From positions 73,385 through 137,384 of the forward strand of contig CAWIRE010000002.1 in assembly GCA_963838385.1 (NCBI GenBank): a DNA stretch of 64,000 nt, in the 5' to 3' direction. The DNA comes from DAHUYF01 sp963838385. Lineage in GTDB: Bacteria > Pseudomonadota > Alphaproteobacteria > ATCC43930 > CGMCC-115725. The first letter of the stretch is position 1. Every line of letters starts with the position of its first letter. Position numbers and translations under genes: made by a program. The notes beneath the pieces were generated by a model, which saw only the letters and a program-made list of their open reading frames with translations, was not told where the DNA came from and ran no database searches. This document shows positions 24,236-33,570 of this stretch, one piece after another.

Positions 24236-25183
24236 CTATCCGGGGTTCTTGGGCCGGTGGCGCTTGACCGCCTCTGGATGCGTCGAATCCGCCCCCATAT
24301 AGATGCCGCGCTCCCAGCGGCGCTTCAGCGGGTCGGCGACGGTCAGCGACATCCGGCCGATACGCTCGATCTCGATCTCGACCGTCTCGCCGTCCTGCAG
24401 CGCGCCGAGCCCTTCATGGTTCGTGCCGCAAGCGATGACGTTGCCGGAGAACAGGGTCATCACCGTGCTCGCGAATTCGATCAGCTCCGGCACGCGATGT
24501 TCCATGTCGTCGGTGTTGTAGTTGTGGCGAAGCTGGCCGTCATTCCAGAAGCGCACCAGAAGATCGTTGGGCTCGGCGATCTCGTCGGCGGTGACGATGC
24601 AGGGCCCGATCGGCGCGAAGGTGTCGAACGACTTGCCGAGCCAGCTCATGGGCTGGCTCGCCGGCCAGGTGCGGCGTCCCTCGCCCCGCGCGGTCACGTC
24701 GATGAAGCCGGTATAGCCGAAGACCGCGCTGCGCCAGTTCTCCCGGCCGACCGCCTTGGCCGGTCCCTTGATGACGAGAGCGAGCTCGGCCTCGTGCATG
24801 AAGATCCACGGATCGCGGAACGCCGGCAGCTCGATGCGATCGCCGGGACCGATCACCGCGTCGGGGTTCTTCAGAAACATGTTGAGCGGCCGCGGCTCGC
24901 GCTGTGCGTGTTCCCAATAGTTCGCGATCGCACACAGGATCTTGCCGGGCCGCGGCAGCGGCGCGCGCAGACGCACGGAAGAGAGCGGCAGCGGATCGGC
25001 ATCCCCGGCGAGCCGCTCCAGCGCGGGGCGCAACCGCTCGAAACCATCGATGATGCCTTCCATGGTCAGCTGCGGGGTATGCCCGGATCGGATCGCCGCC
25101 GAGATGTCGATGACGCCACGCTCCGTCAGCACGCCCGGACGCTGATCGGCGCTCTCGCCCTGCTGAAACAGAACCAGCTTCAT
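24236..25183 (-). CDS. Fumarylacetoacetate hydrolase family protein
   Basis: It has 315 residues. The FAH catalytic core includes KILCAIANYWEHAQ, the metal-site glutamates in FMHEAELALVIKG, FGYTGFIDVTARGEG, SWLGKSFDTFAPIGPCIVT and LIEFASTVMTLFSGNVIACG with GTNHEGLGALQDGE. The fold hydrolyses or decarboxylates beta-diketo or hydroxymuconic intermediates in aromatic catabolism. The family is too broad to name a substrate. It probably shares a transcript with the downstream flavin monooxygenase (81-base gap). Confidence 0.86.
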   Translation of the reverse strand: MKLVLFQQGESADQRPGVLTERGVIDISAAIRSGHTPQLTMEGIIDGFERLRPALERLAGDADPLPLSSVRLRAPLPRPGKILCAIANYWEHAQREPRPLNMFLKNPDAVIGPGDRIELPAFRDPWIFMHEAELALVIKGPAKAVGRENWRSAVFGYTGFIDVTARGEGRRTWPASQPMSWLGKSFDTFAPIGPCIVTADEIAEPNDLLVRFWNDGQLRHNYNTDDMEHRVPELIEFASTVMTLFSGNVIACGTNHEGLGALQDGETVEIEIERIGRMSLTVADPLKRRWERGIYMGADSTHPEAVKRHRPKNPG

Positions 25184-25316
25184 CGGGCTCCTCTCGCGCG
25201 CGTGGCGCGCGGCTTGTCATTTTGACGATCAGGATAGCCACGGCCAAAATTCGACGACAGCGAAATCTTTTCGCCGGAGAGACTGCGCCCGCGGACATTG
25301 CCGCGCCGGGCAGCGG

Positions 25317-26273
25317 CTATCTTGCTTTGCGGATGGAGGAGAGCGGCGGGCGGGCAGAGCCGGCGAGCGCGTAGAAGCGATAGGCCTTCACGACGCCGGC
25401 GTCGAGGGCGATGATGGTCTTCACCCAGCGCTCGGCTTCCGTGACGATCTGCAGCTTGTGCGCGCGCGGCAACGCCTTGATGTCGACGGTCTGCACCAGA
25501 TTGTCCCAGCCGAGAACGATCTGCATCTTGAGGTCGTGGGTGATGTCCTCGGTGATGCGGACGTCGAAGCCCAGGCTCTTGAAGCAGTCGGCGTATTGCT
25601 GCACCGTCCAGAGCGCCGGCCGGAGCGGCTGCAGCTCCGTCCACATGGCGTATTCCGGCCGCTGCGCCAGGCTGGGCTCGACGACGTAGTCGGTCAGCAG
25701 CAGCTGGCCGCGCTGCTTCAGACCGAGGATCAGGACGCGCATGAAGCGCTCCTTGTCCTGCACCATGTAGGTGGCACCGCGGCCGAGGATGCAGTCGAAG
25801 GCGCCGGTGCGCAGCTCGAAGCTCTCGGGGTCGATGGCGCTGATCGGCGCGTGCTTCTGCTTGCCGGCGGCAACCGACATCTCCATGCCGAGCCGTGCCA
25901 GATCGGGATCGCGCTCGAGCCCGGTGATGTAGGTGCCGAACGCCTCGGCGATGGCGCGCGCGGCGCCGCCAAGGCCGGCGGCAACGTCGAGCATGCTCAT
26001 CGCGGGATTGAGGCCGAAGGGCTTGACCAGCTTCAAGACGTATTCGGCATTGCCCGGCTGATGGAAGCCGGGGCCCCACAGCCATTGCCGCAAGACCAGC
26101 GGCGACAGCGGCGGCACCGCCTCGGCGGCAACCTGCGGCTCCACGTCGAAGGCCGGCTCCGCCGCCAGCGCCATGTCGTCTCCGGGCTCGCCCCGCAGGC
26201 GCGACATGATCCTGGCAAACAGCGAAGGCCGGGCGGCAGCGATGTCAGGGCTGTCGGCGCGTCCGGCCATCAT
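25317..26273 (-). CDS. Class I SAM-dependent methyltransferase
   Basis: It has 318 residues. Motif I is MLDVAAGLGGAARAIAEAFG at about residue 100, followed by GLERDPDLARLG (acidic residue binding the SAM ribose), DCILGRGATYMVQDKERFMR and LLLTDYVVEP. The early WLWGPGFHQPGNAEYVLKLV segment resembles phosphoethanolamine or sarcosine/dimethylglycine methyltransferases. A roughly 60-residue N-terminal extension is poorly conserved. The substrate is unknown. The gene is isolated and AGGGAG lies directly before its two adjacent ATG codons. Confidence 0.75.
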   Translation of the reverse strand: MMAGRADSPDIAAARPSLFARIMSRLRGEPGDDMALAAEPAFDVEPQVAAEAVPPLSPLVLRQWLWGPGFHQPGNAEYVLKLVKPFGLNPAMSMLDVAAGLGGAARAIAEAFGTYITGLERDPDLARLGMEMSVAAGKQKHAPISAIDPESFELRTGAFDCILGRGATYMVQDKERFMRVLILGLKQRGQLLLTDYVVEPSLAQRPEYAMWTELQPLRPALWTVQQYADCFKSLGFDVRITEDITHDLKMQIVLGWDNLVQTVDIKALPRAHKLQIVTEAERWVKTIIALDAGVVKAYRFYALAGSARPPLSSIRKAR

Positions 26274-26355
26274 CTCCCTTGCGTCTGAATGCGCGGCCCC
26301 ACTTCCGCGCTTATACCACGATCTCCCAGCGCCCCGAGTTGGGTCAAGCCCGGGA

Positions 26356-27595
26356 TCACTCCGCGGCCGGCGCGGTCATGGCGCGCTCACGCGGCCTCGC
26401 AGCCTGGGAGCGGCCGCTGAGGAACTGCTTGATATTGCGCGTCGCCTGCCGGAGGCGCTGGCGGTTCTCGACCAGCGCGATGCGCACGAACCCCTCGCCA
26501 TGCTCGCCAAAGCCCACGCCGGGAGAGACCGCGACATTGGCCTCCTCGAGCAGCAGCTTCGAGAAAGCGAGGCTGCCCATCTCGCGAAACCGCGGCGGCA
26601 GCGGCGCCCAGGCGAACATGGTGGCGGCCGGAACCGGCACATCCCAGCCCGCCTGGCGCAGGCCCTCGATCAGCACGTCGCGGCGCGCCTTGTAGCGCTC
26701 GCGGATCTCGGCGATGCAGTCCTGCGGACCGTTGAGCGCGGCGGTGGCGGCGACCTGCACCGGCGTGAAGGCGCCGTAGTCGAGATAGGACTTCACCCGC
26801 GCCAGCGCCGCGATGAGGCGCTTGTTGCCGACCGCGAAGCCGATGCGCCAGCCCGCCATGGAATAGGTCTTGCTGAGCGAGGAGAATTCGACGGCGATGT
26901 CGCGTGCGCCCGGCACCTGCAGCACCGACGGCGGCGGGTTGCCGTCGAAATAGATCTCGGCATAGGCGACATCGGAGAGCAGGATGATGTCGTGATGACG
27001 GCAGAAATCGACGATCTCGGCGTAGAAGTCGAGGCCGACCACCTCGGCGGTGGGATTGGCCGGGAAGTTCAGCACCAGCGCCAGCGGCTTCGGCACGGAA
27101 TGCGCCACCGCCTGCTTCAGCTCGCGCATGAAATCGACCCCCGGCACTAGGGGCACGTGGCGCAGCGAGGCGCCGGCCATGATGAAGCCGAAGGCGTGGA
27201 TGGGATAGCACGGGTTCGGCACCAGCACGATGTCGCCCGGGGCGGTGATCGCCTGCGCCAGATTGGCGAGCCCCTCCTTGGAGCCCAGCGTGGTGATGAT
27301 CTCGCTTTCGGGGTCGAGCTCGACGCCGAACCGGCGGGCATAGTAGCCGGCATAGGCGCGGCGCAACCCGGCAATGCCGCGCGACACGGAATAGCCGTGA
27401 AGTCTCGGGATTCTGCACCGCCTCGATCAGCTTGCGGACGATGTGCTCGGGCGTGGCGCCGTCGGGGTTGCCCATGCCGAGATCGATGACATCGCGGCCG
27501 GCCGCCCGCGCCTTGGCCTTGAGCGCGTTGACCTCGGCGAACACGTAGGGCGGCAGCCTCTTGATGCGATAGAACTCTTCCTGCATGGTGACCAT
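26356..27595 (-). pseudogene. alaC: Alanine transaminase AlaC-type, one-base frame break at 27400
   Basis: The N-terminus (RIKRLPPYVFAEVNALKAKA, VIDLGMGNPDGATPEHIVRK) is in one frame to LIEAVQNPET. The rest, from SRGIAGLRRAYAGYYARRFG through SSLSKTYSMAGWRIGF with the PLP lysine to GVGFGEHGEGFVRIALVENR, is in another. Reading the minus strand, ACTTCACGG at 27395-27403 would become ACTCACGG, giving ETHGYSVSRGI, if one T of the TT were removed. That restores a normal 412-residue enzyme. A homopolymer sequencing error is much likelier than true loss. AlaC makes alanine from pyruvate and glutamate. Confidence 0.88.
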
Positions 27596-27728
27596 CGAGC
27601 GGGGGGCGACACGGGCTTCGGCGGTATTCTAGGCTGTCGGGCGGCAAGAGGCGAGAGGCAAGACGCGGCGCGGCGGCGGACCGGCCTTGCCGATTTATTT
27701 AGCGACTATTGAGGACGGAGAGAAAAGC

Positions 27729-28245
27729 ATGAAGGCTGAACAATTGCGCGCCCAGCAGGCGCCGTTCAAGGCCCGCTACCGCGAGGCGCCGGAGAAGGCG
27801 GTGATCACCCTCAAGGCCAAGGGGGCGCTGGGCGAGGAGGGCGTCACCTGCAAGGTGGAGACCGGCCGCGCGCTGGTCGAGGCCGGCCTTCATCCCGCCA
27901 CCGGCGGCGACGGCATCGCGCTGTGCTCAGGCGACATGCTGCTGGAGGCGCTGGTCGCCTGCGCCGGGGTGACACTCAAGGCGGTGGCGACCGCGCTCGA
28001 CCTGCCGCTGCGCGGCGGCACGGTGAGCGCCGAGGGCGACCTCGATGTCCGTGGCACGCTCGGCGTCGACAAGGCCGCGCCCGTGGGCTTCCGTGAGATC
28101 CGCCTCGCCTTCGACCTCGACAGCGACGCCACCCCGGACCAGCTCGAACTCGCTGATGAAGCTCACCGAGCGCTATTGCGTCGTCTTCCAGACGCTCAAC
28201 CAGCGCCCGGCGCTCAAGGTCGCCCACCGGGTCAAGGGCGGCTGA
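27729..28245 (+). pseudogene. OsmC family protein, frame change near 28145
   Basis: From ATG 27729 (GGAG upstream) the frame gives an OsmC fold: VTCKVETGRALVEAGLHPAT, LCSGDMLLEALVACAGVTLK with the redox Cys in VACAG, and VGFREIRLAFDLDSDATPDQ. After DQL the family continues in another frame as SLMKLTERYCVVFQTLNQRP, including the second reactive Cys in RYCVV, and stops at 28245. Length is one base over a multiple of three. OsmC/Ohr proteins reduce organic peroxides through these two cysteines. Corrected, this is a 171-residue member. Confidence 0.82.
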
Positions 28246-28390
28246 ACGGCCGCACGGGCCCTGCTCCGCCCGATCATTGCCACGGCCCCGCCGCATTGCG
28301 GCGGGGATGGGCCCTGCCGGCTCGCCGTATCATGGGACGATCTACCCCTCGTCCGGGCGTGGGGACCGGCAGGCGGCTGGAGGTGTCTCG

Positions 28391-28666
28391 ATGCTGCAGG
28401 ACAGGCTCTCGACGCTGGGCGACGCGGCCGCCGGACTGATCGTCGCGGCCGCCCTGGCGCTCCCCTTTCTCCCCTTCCCCGGCGATGGCGCGGCGCGCAT
28501 GAAGGTGCATTTCCGCGCCGCGACCGGCGACACGTCGCACCTGCTCTCGGCGGAGACCTCGAGCAGCCTGTGCGCCGCCATGGCGGTGGCGCTCACCTAC
28601 GAGGACCCCAGCACCGGTACCTTCACCGAGGTGAAGTGCGGCGCGGAGGCGGCGGCCTCCCCCTGA
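28391..28666 (+). CDS. Small protein with N-terminal membrane segment, function unknown
   Basis: It has 91 residues from ATG 28391. Residues 10-30 (AAAGLIVAAALALPFLPF) form one hydrophobic segment that could be a signal anchor. The remainder (RMKVHFRAATGDTSHLLSAE, LCAAMAVALTYEDPSTGTFT, EVKCGAEAAASP) is soluble with two cysteines. I do not recognise a family. The frame is supported by normal codon bias and by convergence with the binding-protein gene, but the ribosome-binding site is weak. Confidence 0.5.
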   Translation: MLQDRLSTLGDAAAGLIVAAALALPFLPFPGDGAARMKVHFRAATGDTSHLLSAETSSSLCAAMAVALTYEDPSTGTFTEVKCGAEAAASP

Positions 28667-28684
28667 CCGCCGCCTGTGCTCCCG

Positions 28685-29881
28685 TCACTGCGCCGGCTTG
28701 CCGGGATCCTTGACGTTCGGGATCTTGTCGAATTCGACGTTGACGATCTTGCCGTCGACCTTCTCGACGCGGCGGACATAGACGGTCTGGATGATGTCGC
28801 GGGTTGCGGGATCGATCTCGATCGGCCCACGCGGGCTTTCGAGCTTCATGCCCTTGAACGCCGCCATCAGCTTGTCGGGATCGAGATTGCCCTTGGTCTC
28901 GGTGATCGCCTTGTAGATCGCCGCCATGCCGTCATAGCCGCCGACCGACATGAAATTGGGGCGGATATCGGGACCGTAGGCCGCGGCGTAGGCCTTGACG
29001 TAGGCCTTGTTGAGCTGGCTGTCATGGGCATAGGAGTACTGGTGGGTGGTGATGATGCCGAGCGCGGCATCGCCCATGGTCGCCAGCACGTCGTCATCGG
29101 TGACGTCGCCGGTCGCCAGGATCTTCAGCCCGGAGCGCGTCAGCCCCTGCTCGGCGAAGGTCTTCATCAGCGCGGTCGGTTGCTGCCCGGACGGCACGAA
29201 GAGGAACACCGCCTGCGGCTTCACGTCGCTCACCTTCTGCACATAGGCGGCAAAATCCGGGCTTCTCAGCGGCATCTCCACCTTGCCGACGACCTTGCCG
29301 CCGGCCGCGGTGAAGGCCTTCTCGAATGCCGCTTCGGCGTCGTGCCCGGGCCCGTAATCGGAGGTCATGAGATAGACCTGCTTGATGCCGTTCTTTGCCG
29401 CCCATTGCGCCAGCGGCACGGTGACCTGCGGCAGGGTGAAGGAAACGCGCACGATGTAGGGCGACTTCATCGTGATGATCGAGGTCGCGGCGTTCATCAG
29501 CACCGTCGGCACTTTGGCCTCGGTGGCGATCTCGGCGACCGCCAGCGCGTTGGGGGTGAGCACGAAGCCGGCGAGGAAGTTGATCTTGTCGCGGGTCACC
29601 AGCTCCTGCGCCAGCCGCTTGGCGACGTCGGGGGCGGGGCCGGTGGTATCGCGATCGAGGATCTCGATCTTCTTGCCCGCGACCGTGTCGCCATGCTCCT
29701 TGACGTAAAGCTTGACGCCATTGTCGATCTGGCGCGCGGTCTCGGCGAAGGGGCCCGAATAGGGCAGGAGCAGCCCGATCTTGATCGTCTGCTGGGCGTG
29801 CGACGCACCCGGCAACGCGATGAGGCCAAGGGCCAGGGCCGCGATCACGGCGAGCCCGGAAACGGAACTTTTCTTTGACAT
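28685..29881 (-). CDS. ABC transporter substrate-binding protein, branched-chain amino-acid type
   Basis: It has 398 residues from ATG 29881 with GGGGAG 8 bases upstream. The signal peptide (VIAALALGLIALPGASHAQ) is followed by a Peripla_BP_6 fold: IKIGLLLPYSGPFAETARQI, NGVKLYVKEHGDTVAGKKIE, DRDTTGPAPDVAKRLAQELV, VYLMTSDYGPGHDAEAAFEK and MSVGGYDGMAAIYKAITETK. LivJ-type proteins deliver amino acids, amides or aromatic acids to LivHMGF permeases. No permease or ATPase gene is next to it, so it works with a distant transporter or as a sensor. Ligand unknown. Confidence 0.9.
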   Translation of the reverse strand: MSKKSSVSGLAVIAALALGLIALPGASHAQQTIKIGLLLPYSGPFAETARQIDNGVKLYVKEHGDTVAGKKIEILDRDTTGPAPDVAKRLAQELVTRDKINFLAGFVLTPNALAVAEIATEAKVPTVLMNAATSIITMKSPYIVRVSFTLPQVTVPLAQWAAKNGIKQVYLMTSDYGPGHDAEAAFEKAFTAAGGKVVGKVEMPLRSPDFAAYVQKVSDVKPQAVFLFVPSGQQPTALMKTFAEQGLTRSGLKILATGDVTDDDVLATMGDAALGIITTHQYSYAHDSQLNKAYVKAYAAAYGPDIRPNFMSVGGYDGMAAIYKAITETKGNLDPDKLMAAFKGMKLESPRGPIEIDPATRDIIQTVYVRRVEKVDGKIVNVEFDKIPNVKDPGKPAQ

Positions 29882-30012
29882 GGAGCGTCTCCCCGCTGGT
29901 CTTATTGGCCCTTCTTTAACACAGCCACCGCCGGCGCGGGAGTGCTTGTTCCCGTCCCATCTTGACCGAAGCGGCGCTGCGTGGGCCGAAAGGATGGCCG
30001 GCGCCGGGCCCG

Positions 30013-30834
30013 TCACCGCGCCTGCTGCGCCTGCTCCATGTTGGCCTGCACCGCCCGGAACGGCTCGGCCGAGACGCTCACCGTGCCGCGGAACGGCCAG
30101 TCGAGGGCGACGATCAATACCATCACCAGCGCCATGGAGGCCGCCAGCACCCCGGTCATGGCATAATGCATGCGCATGCTGGGCATGCCGAAGAAGAACG
30201 TGAAGGCGACGGTGATGGTGCCGCCCAGCACCAGGATCCACCAGATCGTATCGGGAATGCCGTCGCTCGCCGCCGCGAGCCGCGTGCGCCGGGCGTTATA
30301 GAGCTCGTTCAGGGTCCTGAGCATCTCGGCCTCGATCACCGACTGGCCCAGGGTCTTGGCGTCGATGCCGGTGACCGCGGCGTGAAGCCGCTGCACCACC
30401 TTCCAGGCATTGGTATCCACCCGCCCCGCCTGCTGCGCCGGCCACTCCTGGTGGATGACGATGTCGAGATAGTCCAACAGCGCCTGTCGCATCTGAGCGC
30501 GCGCCGGCGCGTCGAGAACCTCGCTGTCGCGCGCCAGGTTGCCCACGAGATTGGCCTCCTGCTGCACGACGCGGCTCGCGGAATCGAAGGATTCCCAGGC
30601 GGCCACCGCGATGAAGGCGAGCAGCACGGCGTAGACGACGCCGATGATGGCGATGATGAAGCCGGCGACGTCGTTGTGCCGGCTGCGGATCGAGACGTGG
30701 ACGATGCGGTCGAAGACGAAGAGCCCGGCCCAGGAGACCAGCACCGCCAGCGCGACGACGACGCTGCCCATTTCCCAGACGGGATGGTTGTAAAGCCAGT
30801 CGCGCAGCATCGCTTCCCCCAAGATGCTTACCAC
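30013..30834 (-). CDS. DUF4239 (bestrophin-like) membrane protein
   Basis: It has 273 residues. Two N-terminal membrane helices (MGSVVVALAVLVSWAGLFVF, VAGFIIAIIGVVYAVLLAFI) are followed by a long amphipathic stretch (ESFDSASRVVQQEANLVGNL) and two C-terminal helices (WWILVLGGTITVAFTFFFGM, TGVLAASMALVMVLIVALDW). HND near residue 53 and FGMPSMRMHYAMT are conserved DUF4239 features. The family is distantly related to bestrophin-type channels and its physiological role is unknown. The gene stands alone. Confidence 0.82.
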   Translation of the reverse strand: MVSILGEAMLRDWLYNHPVWEMGSVVVALAVLVSWAGLFVFDRIVHVSIRSRHNDVAGFIIAIIGVVYAVLLAFIAVAAWESFDSASRVVQQEANLVGNLARDSEVLDAPARAQMRQALLDYLDIVIHQEWPAQQAGRVDTNAWKVVQRLHAAVTGIDAKTLGQSVIEAEMLRTLNELYNARRTRLAAASDGIPDTIWWILVLGGTITVAFTFFFGMPSMRMHYAMTGVLAASMALVMVLIVALDWPFRGTVSVSAEPFRAVQANMEQAQQAR

Positions 30835-30934
30835 CGCAGCCTAAGGTCGAACCGGGCCGGTTTCAATGGTCGCGGTGGGGGTTGCCGAGCCCACCGCCGC
30901 GGCCGGCGGCGTTGGCGGCCCGGCCAGCCGCGGC

Positions 30935-31426
30935 TCAGACCGTGGCGGTCGCTTTCTCTTCCTGCCAGGCGTCGAGGATGCGGCGCGCGCCGTTCTTCGC
31001 GGGGTTCAGCGCGTCGTCGGCGCCGGGCTGCTTTGCCGTGAGCTCGATGACGTAGCCGTTGGGATCGCGGAAATAGATCGAATGGATGAAGCCGTGGTTC
31101 GAGATGCCGCGGACCTCGCGGCCCTCGGCCTTGGCCTTCTCGAACATGCGATGCAGTGCTTCGTTGTCGACCTCGACGGCGATGTGCAGATCGTAATCGT
31201 GCTGATCCTTGAACTCGAAGGGACGGTCCGGCGCCTCGAAGAAGGCCAGGCACGAGCCGTCGTCCATCGCGTAGAAGGTGTGCAGCACGTCGGTGTGCCG
31301 GCCGGTCATGGATTCCTTGATGTGCAGCGCGCCGACCAGCGGCAGGCCGAGGAAACCCTCGTAGAAGCGCCGCGTCTCTTCGGAATCGCGGCAACGATAG
31401 GCGTTGTGGTGGAGGCCCTTGATCAC
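30935..31426 (-). CDS. VOC family protein (glyoxalase/dioxygenase-like)
   Basis: GTG 31426 is the start, since AGGGAG lies 7 bases before it and the longer frame adds unrelated Arg-rich sequence. This gives 163 residues. The two beta-alpha-beta-beta-beta modules show as IKGLHHNAYRCRDSEETRRF plus YEGFLGLPLVGALHIKES, and NHGFIHSIYFRDPNGYVIEL with the C-terminal Glu metal ligand. HHNAY His and the IAVEVDNEALH segment complete a likely metal site. VOC enzymes are glyoxalases, extradiol dioxygenases or resistance proteins. Which one is not evident. Confidence 0.84.
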   Translation of the reverse strand: MIKGLHHNAYRCRDSEETRRFYEGFLGLPLVGALHIKESMTGRHTDVLHTFYAMDDGSCLAFFEAPDRPFEFKDQHDYDLHIAVEVDNEALHRMFEKAKAEGREVRGISNHGFIHSIYFRDPNGYVIELTAKQPGADDALNPAKNGARRILDAWQEEKATATV

Positions 31427-31481
31427 GGTCGAACTCCCTTGCCGATGGCGGCGGCGGCGAGCCGCCGCCGCGCTCAACCCC

Positions 31482-32153
31482 TCATATGGCGACGAATGGC
31501 TGCCCCTTCATCTGCTCGGCGAAACCCTTGATCACCTCGTAGACCTTGGCGGTGCTCGGCCGGCTGTGCATCGTGTCGAGCCAGCGCGCGACGTTGGGGA
31601 ACTGCTTGAAGTCACAGCGGATGAGCTCGCCCACCTGGACGATGCCGAAGCCGAAGTAATCGGCGATGGTGATCTCGTTGCCGCAGATGTACTTGTTGTT
31701 GCCGATAATGTGATCGTTGAGCAGCTGCAGCCAGCCGCGGGTCTTCTCCTTGCCCCATTCGATGGTCGCCGCATGCGCCTCGTCGGAGCGGCGCTTATGG
31801 GCGGGAAAGGCCTGGGGATAGATCAGGCCGTAGCCGTAGTCGCGATAGAAATTCGAATTCAGCCAGTCCATGACCTCGTTGACATGGGCGCGCTGCTTCA
31901 AATCCTTGGGATATGCGGGCGAATTGATCTTGTCCGCGAGATATTTGAGGATCGCGGAGCTTTCCGTCAGGCGGAAATCGCCATCCTCGAGCACCGGGAT
32001 CATCTTGTTGGGATTGATCTTGGTATAGGGCTCGCGGAGATGCTCGCCGGTGAAGAGATCGATCACCTGCATCTCGCAGGGAATGTTGTTGTCGGTGATG
32101 AACTGGACGACCGGGCGGCTCGTGGTCGAGGCCGGGTGCATGTAGAGCTTCAT
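31482..32153 (-). CDS. Glutathione S-transferase
   Basis: It has 223 residues. The N-terminal thioredoxin fold begins LYMHPASTTSRPVVQFITDN with Ser/Thr at the catalytic position, continues with NPNKMIPVLEDGDFRLTESS (cis-Pro loop and SS glutathione contact) and LKYLADKINSPAYPKDLKQR. The C-terminal domain has NKYICGNEITIADYFGFGIV. The sequence fits theta/zeta-like bacterial GSTs used for detoxification or halogenated-substrate handling. It lies just upstream of, and on the same strand as, the VOC gene (55-base gap), possibly one unit. Confidence 0.9.
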   Translation of the reverse strand: MKLYMHPASTTSRPVVQFITDNNIPCEMQVIDLFTGEHLREPYTKINPNKMIPVLEDGDFRLTESSAILKYLADKINSPAYPKDLKQRAHVNEVMDWLNSNFYRDYGYGLIYPQAFPAHKRRSDEAHAATIEWGKEKTRGWLQLLNDHIIGNNKYICGNEITIADYFGFGIVQVGELIRCDFKQFPNVARWLDTMHSRPSTAKVYEVIKGFAEQMKGQPFVAI

Positions 32154-32442
32154 CGCTGCGCCTCCCTGGCGGGCTCGTTGTGGTGATGCCTATCCATGCC
32201 ACATCCCCCGGTCGCAGCCAAGCGGCTTGGCGCCGGGTGCGGGCGCGGCAGGTGGGCCGGAATCGGGCCACGCGGTGGGCAGGAAGCGGCCATCGGGCGA
32301 CGCGGCGGCTGCAGGGGTATTTCCAGCGCGCGCTGCGGCGCCGTAAAGATGGTTTTGACCGCGCCGACCCGCCCGCCATTCAGGCCGCGCCCTGAGGCGA
32401 CCTAACGCCCGCGTCCTCGGCGCCGTTCCTGGCGGCGCGCGA

Positions 32443-33570
32443 TCAGGCCCAGGCGACGCTGGGTGCCGCCTTCCTCTCGGGCTGGAGGATCTCGGACAGG
32501 AGCCGCATCGTCTGATGCATCACCGGCCAGGGCAGCTTGCCGTGCTGATAGCGGGCGGTGAGGATGTGCCAGCAATAGGCCGCATGGCTGGTCTTGCCTA
32601 GGCCGCTGCCGAGATTCCAATAGGCCTTGCTGCAATTGCGCAGGAAGCCCAGGAACTCCGCCGAACTGGCTTTCTGCTTGAACATCTTGTCATAGCCGTC
32701 GGTGTATTCGCGCAGGATCGTATCGATGGTCTGCCATTCGCGGCGCAGCTGATCCTTCACCGTCTCGAGCGTCTGCAGCAGCTTGGTGCGCTGGTCGTTG
32801 GGGATCGCGCCGAACGGCACCTCGATGCCTTTCAGCCATTTGGCGATGTCGATGAGCTTTGGTTGCACCCGCGCGTATTGGAAGGCGTAGAAGTTGATGC
32901 CCTTCCAGGCCGCGAAGATCTCCAGCGCCTGTTTCTCCGGCAGGCGGAAGGCCTGGATGAGCGGCGCCAGCGCGGCGACGTCGGTCGCCTCCCAGATCTT
33001 CTCCACCAGCTGCCGCGCCTTCTCATCCGACGACATGGCATCAGGGAATGCCGCCTTCGCCAGCGGCTCGAAGCGCTGCAGGATGAAGATCTCGATCTCC
33101 CTCCATTGCTCGGGCGTGATGTCGAAATAGGCCTCGTTGACCGCCAGGCCGGCGCGCTGGAAAACGTCCTTCATCAGGAAGGGATCGAGCGAAGGCAGGC
33201 CGTCGAGCGTCTCCAGGATGCGCACATCGAGCGCGAGCGCCTCCTTGGTCGCCGCCGCGTTCTGGCCGAACGTGTCGGTGATGGTCTGCGACAGGTGCGG
33301 GTCGTGCAGGAAGATGGTGCGGCCGCCCTCATAGATGTCGTTCTCGTTGAAAGGGAAATAGAGTTTCGTCCCGACCGGCGGACAGCGCGGGCCCTTGCGC
33401 TCCTCCTCGGGCACCGCGTCCTTGATCAGCACCACATTGTTGAGCCGCGGATTGTGGAAGAACGGCTGGGCGTTGGGATCCTTTTCCAGCAGCTTGCGCG
33501 TCAGCGCATTGCAGTTGAAGACCCGCGACGAGCCGGGGTCGAGCATCGGTTTGAGGTACTTGACCGCCAT
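32443..33570 (-). CDS. Uncharacterised 375-residue cytosolic protein
   Basis: I do not recognise this family. It has no signal peptide or membrane helix. The first 100 residues are beta-rich with a repeated Asn/Pro pattern (VFNCNALTRKLLEKDPNAQP, FFHNPRLNNVVLIKDAVPEE, LYFPFNENDIYEGGRTIFLH). From about residue 110 on it is helical, ending in a Trp/His/Tyr-rich block (NCSKAYWNLGSGLGKTSHAA, YCWHILTARYQHGKLPWPVM). LGKTSHAAY resembles no ordinary P-loop because the preceding GxxxxG is missing. The reading frame and codon bias are strongly coding. The 289 bases downstream to the GST gene show no gene. Confidence 0.72.
   Translation of the reverse strand: MAVKYLKPMLDPGSSRVFNCNALTRKLLEKDPNAQPFFHNPRLNNVVLIKDAVPEEERKGPRCPPVGTKLYFPFNENDIYEGGRTIFLHDPHLSQTITDTFGQNAAATKEALALDVRILETLDGLPSLDPFLMKDVFQRAGLAVNEAYFDITPEQWREIEIFILQRFEPLAKAAFPDAMSSDEKARQLVEKIWEATDVAALAPLIQAFRLPEKQALEIFAAWKGINFYAFQYARVQPKLIDIAKWLKGIEVPFGAIPNDQRTKLLQTLETVKDQLRREWQTIDTILREYTDGYDKMFKQKASSAEFLGFLRNCSKAYWNLGSGLGKTSHAAYCWHILTARYQHGKLPWPVMHQTMRLLSEILQPERKAAPSVAWA

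Noticed and set aside
28685..29881. A complete branched-chain amino-acid ABC operon
   Set aside because: Only the binding protein is present. Flanking genes are a small unknown protein and DUF4239, with no permease or ATPase.
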